Shown here piece after piece: positions 59,055 to 64,000 of a stretch of 64,000 nt of DNA. Within the stretch, counting starts at the first letter, position 1. Each line of letters opens with the position of its first letter. The position numbers and the translations under genes were made by a program. Location of the stretch: NCBI GenBank assembly GCA_033977085.1, contig CP138906.1:2170001-2234000 (forward strand), written 5' to 3'. Source of the stretch: Apirhabdus apintestini (GTDB lineage Bacteria; Pseudomonadota; Gammaproteobacteria; Enterobacterales; Enterobacteriaceae). Under the pieces are notes generated by a model, which did not search any database, had not been told where the DNA came from, and worked only from the letters and a program-made list of their open reading frames with translations.

Positions 59055-59374
59055 TTAGCGGGTTTTCACTGCGGTCCCGCTGACGCTTACCATCAACATG
59101 CTGCTATCCTTGCCAACGGTTTCATAATCAATATCGATTCCCACGATCGCATCCGCGCCCAGAGATTCCGCCTGCGCCTGAAGCTCCTGAAATGCTATTT
59201 CACGCGCTTTACGAAGCTCTTTTTCATAGGCGCCGGAGCGACCGCCCACGATATCGCGGATGCCGGCAAAAAATCACGGAAAATATTGGCGCCCAGAATC
59301 GCTTCGCCGGTGACAACGCCGCAGTACTCCACAATGCTATGGCCTTCCAGAGTAGGGGTGGTAGAAAATTTCAT
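59055..59374 (-). pseudogene. ybjQ: YbjQ, UPF0145 family, one frameshift
   Basis: Small protein of unknown function (YbjQ/UPF0145, pentameric in structures). Start MKFSTTPTLEGHSIVEYCGV; second half GGRSGAYEKELRKAREIAF to SVSGTAVKTR. A T run near 59271 (GATTTTTTGCC) is one base short. Repaired length is 107 residues. Lies 14 bases upstream of the amiD start, same strand. Confidence 0.93.
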
Positions 59375-59498
59375 CTTAAGCTCCTTTTTGTCGAACAATG
59401 CGTCAGGCAAACGCCCGAGAGCGCATTTTATTTTGTACCAGGCTATGCTAACGCTCTACTATAAGCGTAGTTATCCTGAGAAACATAAGGAAATCATC

Positions 59499-60007
59499 AT
59501 GCGAAGCTTAGTCAAGACGCTGATAGCGTCATGCGCCTTACTCCTCAGCGCCTGCACCACTGTGACACCCGCCTACAAAGATATTGGCGTCCGCAACGGC
59601 CCATGCGTGAACGGCGGCCCCGATAGCGTCGCACAGCAGTTTTATGACTATCGTCTTGCCCACACCGGCCAGGACACCGCCGGTCTTCGGCCTTACCTGA
59701 GCGATGCTCTGTGGCAGCAATTAGAGCAGTCAAAGCGTAACAGTACGGCGCAGCAATTAATCCCGTTCGACAGCCACAGTAGTGGATTCGATAGCGCAAG
59801 CGTAAACAGCGCGTCAACCATTCCGAATACCGATGCACGTAATATCCCGCTGCGCGTCACGCTTAAAAAGGCGATCGCCAGTGGCGTGATGAAGTACTCA
59901 TGATCCGTGAGGGAACCTGCTGGGCGGTAGACGATATACGCCATCTGGACGCGGATGGCCAAACGCCTTCAGCGACCCTGCGTGAATCGCTGGCCGCAAC
60001 GCGCTAA
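59499..60007 (+). pseudogene. ybjP: YbjP lipoprotein, one frameshift
   Basis: Predicted outer-membrane lipoprotein of unknown function. Signal and lipobox CALLLSAC with Cys near residue 18; then TTVTPAYKDIGVRNGPCV. A G is missing near 59869 (AAAAAGGCG, expected AAAAAGGGCG); the repaired tail reads GDRQWRDEVLMIREGTCW and ends SLAATR, about 169 residues. The long open frame running in from 58548 is antisense to amiD and not part of the gene; AAGGAAATC before 59499 sets the start. Confidence 0.9.
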
Positions 60008-60029
60008 CTCAACGATAGTGACGTGTTAC

Positions 60030-60059
60030 GCGCAGGTTCAATCCTGACCTGCGCTTTTT
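60030..60059 (+). terminator. Terminator of ybjP
   Basis: 8-bp stem GCGCAGGT with its complement and a T5 run, 23 bases beyond the stop. Confidence 0.82.
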
Positions 60060-60136
60060 ATCGCCCACCGGTGGCGATATCTTGTGCTAAATTTAACCGG
60101 CGGCACCGCCCATTTTCAATTTTAACGCACTTATAT

Positions 60137-60150
60137 TGCATAATTATTCC
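60137..60150 (+). promoter_or_regulatory. ArgR box upstream of artP
   Basis: TGCATAATTATTCC fits the Arg box core TGAAT-WWWW-ATTCA with two mismatches, 47 bases before the artP start. ArgR repression of the art transporter is known in E. coli. Confidence 0.6.
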
Positions 60151-60196
60151 GCCGGGAGTACCATTTGCCCCTTCAAACGTTATCTAATGGCTTCGC

Positions 60197-60925
60197 ATGA
60201 GTATTCAATTAGACGGCATTAATTGCTTTTACGGCGCACATCAGGCGCTGTTTGACATTACGCTCAATTGCCCTCAGGGAGAAACGCTGGTGCTGCTCGG
60301 GCCGAGCGGCGCGGGGAAAAGCTCCCTGCTGCGCGTGTTAAACCTGCTGGAAATGCCGCGCTCAGGAACGCTGAACATCGCCGGTAACCATTTTGACTTC
60401 ACTAAAACGCCGGGCGATAAAGCCATCCGCGAACTGCGTCAAAATGTCGGCATGGTGTTTCAGCAATACAACCTGTGGCCGCATCTCACCGTAATGCAAA
60501 ATCTGATTGAAGCACCCTGCCGCGTACTGGGGCTGAGTAAAGACGCCGCGCGCGATCGCGCCGTCAAATTACTTGAGCGTTTACGCCTTACCCCCTACGC
60601 CGATCGCTATCCGCTGCATCTCTCCGGCGGCCAGCAGCAGCGTGTTGCCATCGCGCGGGCGCTAATGATGGAACCTCAGGTGCTGCTGTTTGATGAGCCG
60701 ACTGCCGCGCTGGACCCGGAAATTACCGCGCAAATTGTTAGCATTATTCGGGAGCTGGCAGACACTCACATTACGCAGGTTATCGTCACACATGAAGTGG
60801 AAGTGGCGCGCAAAACCGCAAGCCGCGTGATTTACATGGAAAATGGGCGCATTGTCGAGCAGGGCGATGCTGGCTGTTTCTCACAGCCGAAGACTGACGC
60901 ATTTAAATCGTATCTTTCACATTAA
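60197..60925 (+). CDS. artP: Arginine ABC transporter ATPase ArtP
   Basis: ATPase of the ArtPQM arginine importer. Intact, 242 residues. Walker A GPSGAGKSSLL near residue 35, signature LSGGQQQRVAIARAL, Walker B VLLFDEPTAALD and switch His in VIVTHEVEVA. First gene of artPIQM; artI starts 20 bases downstream. Confidence 0.97.
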   Translation: MSIQLDGINCFYGAHQALFDITLNCPQGETLVLLGPSGAGKSSLLRVLNLLEMPRSGTLNIAGNHFDFTKTPGDKAIRELRQNVGMVFQQYNLWPHLTVMQNLIEAPCRVLGLSKDAARDRAVKLLERLRLTPYADRYPLHLSGGQQQRVAIARALMMEPQVLLFDEPTAALDPEITAQIVSIIRELADTHITQVIVTHEVEVARKTASRVIYMENGRIVEQGDAGCFSQPKTDAFKSYLSH

Positions 60926-60945
60926 TTAAGCCGGGGTATATGACA

Positions 60946-61676
60946 ATGAAAAAGTAATTCTTGCCGCGCTTTTCGCCAGCATCAGCCTGTCCGCCAGCGC
61001 GGCGCAGACGCTGCGTTTTGCGACCGAGGCGTCCTACCCTCCGTTCGAATCGATGGATGCGAATAATCATATCGTTGGCTTTGATGTCGATTTAGCCAAC
61101 GCGCTGTGTAAAGAAATGAACGCGACCTGCACATTTTCAAATCAGGCTTTTGATAGCCTGATCCCCAGCCTGAAATTTCGCCGTACAGACGCCGTAATGG
61201 CAGGCATGGACATCACGCCCGAGCGGGAAAAACAGGTACTGTTTAGCGCGCCGTACTATAACAACTCCGCGCTGTTTATTGGCGTGAAAGGCAAGTACGC
61301 TGAAATCAGCCAGTTGAAAGGTAAAAAGGTCGGCGTGCAAAACGGGACCACCCACCAGAAGTTCATTAATGATACGCACCCGGAATTTACTACCGTGTCT
61401 TATGACAGCTATCAGAACGCGCGCCTAGATCTGCAAAACGGGCGTATCGACGCCGTCTTTGGCGATACCGCGTTGGTCACCGAGTGGCTGAAAAACAATC
61501 CAAAACTGTCCGCCATTGGCGATAAAGTTACCGATAAGAGTTACTTCGGCACCGGTCTGGGTATCGCGGTGCGTAAAGGTAATACTGACCTGCAGCAGCA
61601 GCTTAACAGCGCGCTGGAGAAAGTGAAGAAGGATGGAACGTATGAAACCATCTACAGCAAATGGTTTCAGAAGTAA
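60946..61676 (+). pseudogene. artI: Periplasmic amino-acid-binding protein ArtI, frameshift at codon 3
   Basis: Binding protein of the art system. The start reads ATGAAAAAGTAA, with five A where six would give MKKVILAALFASISLSASA, the expected signal peptide. The mature part is complete: TLRFATEASYPPFESMDANN, IVGFDVDLANALC, MAGMDITPEREKQVLF, GVQNGTTHQKFI and DGTYETIYSKWFQK. Repaired length is 243 residues or close. The break is in the run most prone to miscounting. Confidence 0.94.
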
Positions 61677-61683
61677 TTAACCA

Positions 61684-62399
61684 ATGAACGAAATTTTCCC
61701 CCTCGCCAGCGCCGCCGGAATGACCGTCGGCCTTGCCGTTTGCGCGCTGGTCGTCGGTCTGGCGCTGGCAATGTGTTTTGCGGTCTGGGAATCAGCGAAA
61801 TGGCGCCCCATTGCCTGGCTTGGCTCCGGGCTGGTCACGCTGCTGCGCGGGTTGCCAGAAATTCTGGTTGTTCTGTTTATCTATTTCGGCGCTTCGCAGC
61901 TTTTACTGATGCTTGCCGATGGGTTTACGCTGCATCTGGGTTTGACTCAAATTCCGGTTCAACTGGATATTGAAAACTTTGACGTTAGCCCGTTTTTTGC
62001 GGGGCGCTGGCTCTGGCGCTGCTTTATGCCGCTTATGCGTCGCAAACGCTGCGCGGCGCGCTGAAAGCCGTGCCACACGGGCAGCGTGAAGCGGGTCAGG
62101 CGCTCGGCCTCAGTAAAAGCGCTACCTTTTTTCGCCTGGTGATGCCGCAAATGTGGCGCCACGCGCTGCCCGGTTTAGGTAATCAATGGCTGGTGCTGTT
62201 AAAAGATACGGCGCTGGTATCCCTGATTAGCGTCAACGATTTAATGCTGCAAACCCGCAGCATCGCAACTCGCACGCAGGAACCCTTTACCTGGTACCTT
62301 ATTGCCGCCGCTATTTATCTGGTTATCACCCTGCTTAGCCAGCTTTTGCTGACGCTAATTGACCGCCGGGCGACGCGCTTTGAACGGAGGGCGAGCTGA
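61684..62399 (+). pseudogene. artQ: Arginine ABC permease ArtQ, one frameshift
   Basis: Inner-membrane permease of the HisMQ type. Start MNEIFPLASAAGMTVGLAV; the EAA loop (REAGQALGLSKSATFFRLVM) lies after the break. One G is missing near 62002 (GCGGGGCGC, five G expected). The stop overlaps the artM start as TGATG. Repaired length is about 238 residues. Confidence 0.94.
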
Positions 62400-63063
62400 T
62401 GATGGATTATTTCCCGGAATTGCTGAAGGGGTTACATACCAGTCTGACGTTGACGCTCGCTTCGCTGATTGTAGCTTTGATTCTGGCGCTCTTATTTACG
62501 GTTATCCTGACGCTTAAAACGCCCATACTTGCCTTTCTTGTACGCATCTGGATAACCTTATTTACCGGTACGCCGCTGCTGGTGCAAATATTCCTTATCT
62601 ACTATGGTCCCGGGCAGTTTCCCTCTTTGCAGGCAATTCCCTGGCTATGGCACCTGCTTTCTGAGCCCTGGCTCTGTGCGCTCATCGCGCTGTCGTTGAA
62701 CAGTGCGGCCTATACCACCCAGCTTTTTACGGAGCGATACGCGCTATCCCGGACGGCCAATGGCAGTCTTGTCAGGCGCTTGGTATGAGCCGTAAAAGTA
62801 CGCTGGCTATTTTATTGCCCTACGCTTTTAAACGTGCACTCTCATCGTATTCAAATGAAGTGGTTCTGGTATTCAAAAGTACGTCCCTCGCTTACACCAT
62901 TACGCTGATGGAAGTCATGGGCTACGGACAGTTGTTGTACGGACGCACTTACGATGTGATGGTGTTCGGCGCAGCCGGCGTCATCTATTTGGTAGTAAAC
63001 GGATTACTTACCTTAATGATGCGCCTAATTGAACGACGCGCGCTGGCGTTTGAGCAACGTTAG
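62399..63063 (+). pseudogene. artM: Arginine ABC permease ArtM, one frameshift
   Basis: Second permease. Start MMDYFPELLKGLHTSLTLTLASL; conserved TGTPLLVQIFLIYYGPGQF, then a T run near 62731 (CAGCTTTTTACGG) one base short, after which GAIRAIPDGQWQSCQALGMS and KSTSLAYTITLMEVMGYGQL follow. Repaired length is 222 residues. Either of two adjacent ATG codons could start it. Confidence 0.94.
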
Positions 63064-63087
63064 CCTGGCGGCACTATCGTTATTACC

Positions 63088-63109
63088 AACGGGCCATTCG
63101 GCCCGTTTT
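63088..63109 (+). terminator. Terminator of artPIQM
   Basis: 8-bp perfect stem AACGGGCC with an ATTC loop and a TTTT run, 24 bases beyond artM. The rest of the gap to artJ (63110-63419) shows no gene. Confidence 0.82.
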
Positions 63110-63419
63110 GCCTGTCTTTGCAAACAAACTGACTCTCTTTGCCACAGGCCATCTGACGCACATAGTGAGTAAGCGCATTTAACCACCCAACGCTTTCCTT
63201 ATTATTTGCAAACCTGTCGATACCGATGATTAATTCGTTTCCAGCCGCTTATCCACTGCAAGGCCTCTGAGACTTATACCTCATCAAATCACTAATAAAA
63301 ATGGCTAAAAGCGGCGCTTTTCTTTCTCTTTTCTCTGCCCTGAATCATTTCATCCCGGCTCTAAAACCGATTTACCGTTTAAGTTAAAAGTGGAAAAATG
63401 TTTATTTATGCTTTTTTAT

Positions 63420-63433
63420 TGATTAAATATTCA
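63420..63433 (+). promoter_or_regulatory. ArgR box upstream of artJ
   Basis: TGATTAAATATTCA fits TGAAT-WWWW-ATTCA with one mismatch. A weaker half-match (ending TAATTCT) follows at the usual short spacing, as in paired Arg boxes. The site lies about 60 bases before the artJ start. Confidence 0.72.
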
Positions 63434-63495
63434 ATAAATGGCATGGTAATTCTTACGCCATAAACGGTATAAAAAAGAATGACGACGGGGCTCTG

Positions 63496-63837
63496 ATGAA
63501 AAAGTTACTTTTAGCTGTGACCCTGGCCACAATCGCCTATAACGCCAGCGCGGGCGAAAAGATTCGATTTGCCTCTTCAGCCACCTATCCTCCATTTGAA
63601 TCCATGAGTGCGAATAACCAGATTGTGGGTTTTGATATCGATGTAGCTAAAGCTTTATGTAAACAGATGCAGGCGGAGTGCACATTTACCAATCAGGCGT
63701 TTGACAGCCTGATACCAGCGCTTAAATTCCGCAAATTTGACGCAGTTATTTCGGGTTTGGATATCACGCCAGAGCGCAGTAAACAGGTGACGTTTACCAG
63801 CCCCTACTTCGCCAATTCAGCGCTGGTTATCGCTAAA
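63496..63837 (+). pseudogene. artJ: Arginine-binding protein ArtJ, truncated by IS21 copy 5
   Basis: Periplasmic L-arginine-binding protein of the art system. Signal peptide MKKLLLAVTLATIAYNASA, then KIRFASSATYPPFESMSANN, IVGFDIDVAKALCKQM and VISGLDITPERSKQVTFTSP. The frame is undamaged until codon 114 (SALVIAK), where the IS begins at 63838; the rest of the gene, if present, lies beyond the window. About half of the protein, including the second lobe, is cut off, so it cannot bind arginine. Confidence 0.95.
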
Positions 63838-64000
63838 TGTTACCAACGGTGCAAAACTGATCCACCCCAGCGGTTGAAAACTGATCCAGGGGTTAATCTG
63901 CTCCTCTGAATACAGGGGAGCTTATGATCACTTTTGAGATTCGTATGGAAATTAAAGTCCTGCACAAGCGGGGAATGAGTATCCGGGCCATCGCCAGAGA
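63838..64000 (+). mobile_element. IS21-family insertion sequence, copy 5 (right part outside window)
   Basis: Left end TGTTACCAACGG, sub-terminal repeats AAAACTGATCCACC and AAAACTGATCCAGG, then the first 77 bases of istA from the ATG at 63924. Orientation matches copy 1 and is opposite to copies 2-4. The left flank is GCTAAA; the target duplication cannot be checked here. Confidence 0.95.

Noticed and set aside
58548..59498. 451-codon plus-strand frame ending in ybjP
   Set aside because: Its first 310 or so codons are antisense to amiD and ybjQ; the lipoprotein signal and ribosome site place the real start at 59499.

Overview
The window is chromosomal DNA of a member of the Enterobacteriaceae. 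Read on the minus strand it follows the Escherichia/Salmonella core order around serS, ftsK, clpA, macAB and the art operon almost gene for gene, and IF-1 reads exactly as I remember the E. coli protein. I cannot name the genus. Identifications rest on remembered family sequences, motifs and gene order; no search was run.

Layout. 1-1898: end of an IS21-family element close to Yersinia IS100. 1932-7927: ycaD and dmsCBA (DMSO reductase). 8683-17895: a Fur-type haem uptake and anaerobic haem degradation locus (hmuV, chuU, chuY, chuX, chuW, chuT and a TonB-dependent receptor), lying between dmsA and serS, with a second IS21 copy inside chuW. 18732-20685: third IS21 copy. 21018-35822: serS, rarA, lolA, ftsK, lrp, trxB, cydD, cydC, aat, infA. 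36247-38618: an IS200/IS605 relic and the fourth IS21 copy. 38985-46593: clpA, clpS, cspD, macB, macA, ybjX. 46590-55287: ybjD, aqpZ, lysO, hcp, hcr, poxB. 55484-60007: ybjT, ybjS, amiD, ybjQ, ybjP. 60197-63837: artPIQM and artJ, the last cut by a fifth IS21 copy.

How the genes work together. Several units serve low-oxygen or iron-limited life: DMSO respiration (dmsABC), the CydDC exporter needed for cytochrome bd, the nitrosative-stress pair hcp-hcr, and the haem locus, whose ChuW and ChuY degrade haem without oxygen. Recognisable control sites are a Fur box before the haem receptor, a LexA box before ftsK, FNR and NsrR boxes before hcp, and ArgR boxes before artP and artJ.

Condition of the sequence. 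By hand I count nearly 50 single-base indels in host genes. Almost all remove one base from a short homopolymer, and they hit genes that should be essential (serS, lolA, ftsK). Most indels outside homopolymers sit at AGCT. I see only one clear nonsense substitution in an otherwise readable gene (hcr). This looks more like consensus error than pseudogene decay, so 'pseudogene' below means 'broken as written'. The IS insertions in chuW and artJ, with target duplications for copies 2-4, look real. I found no CRISPR array, no tRNA or rRNA gene, and no convincing new defence or metabolic system.
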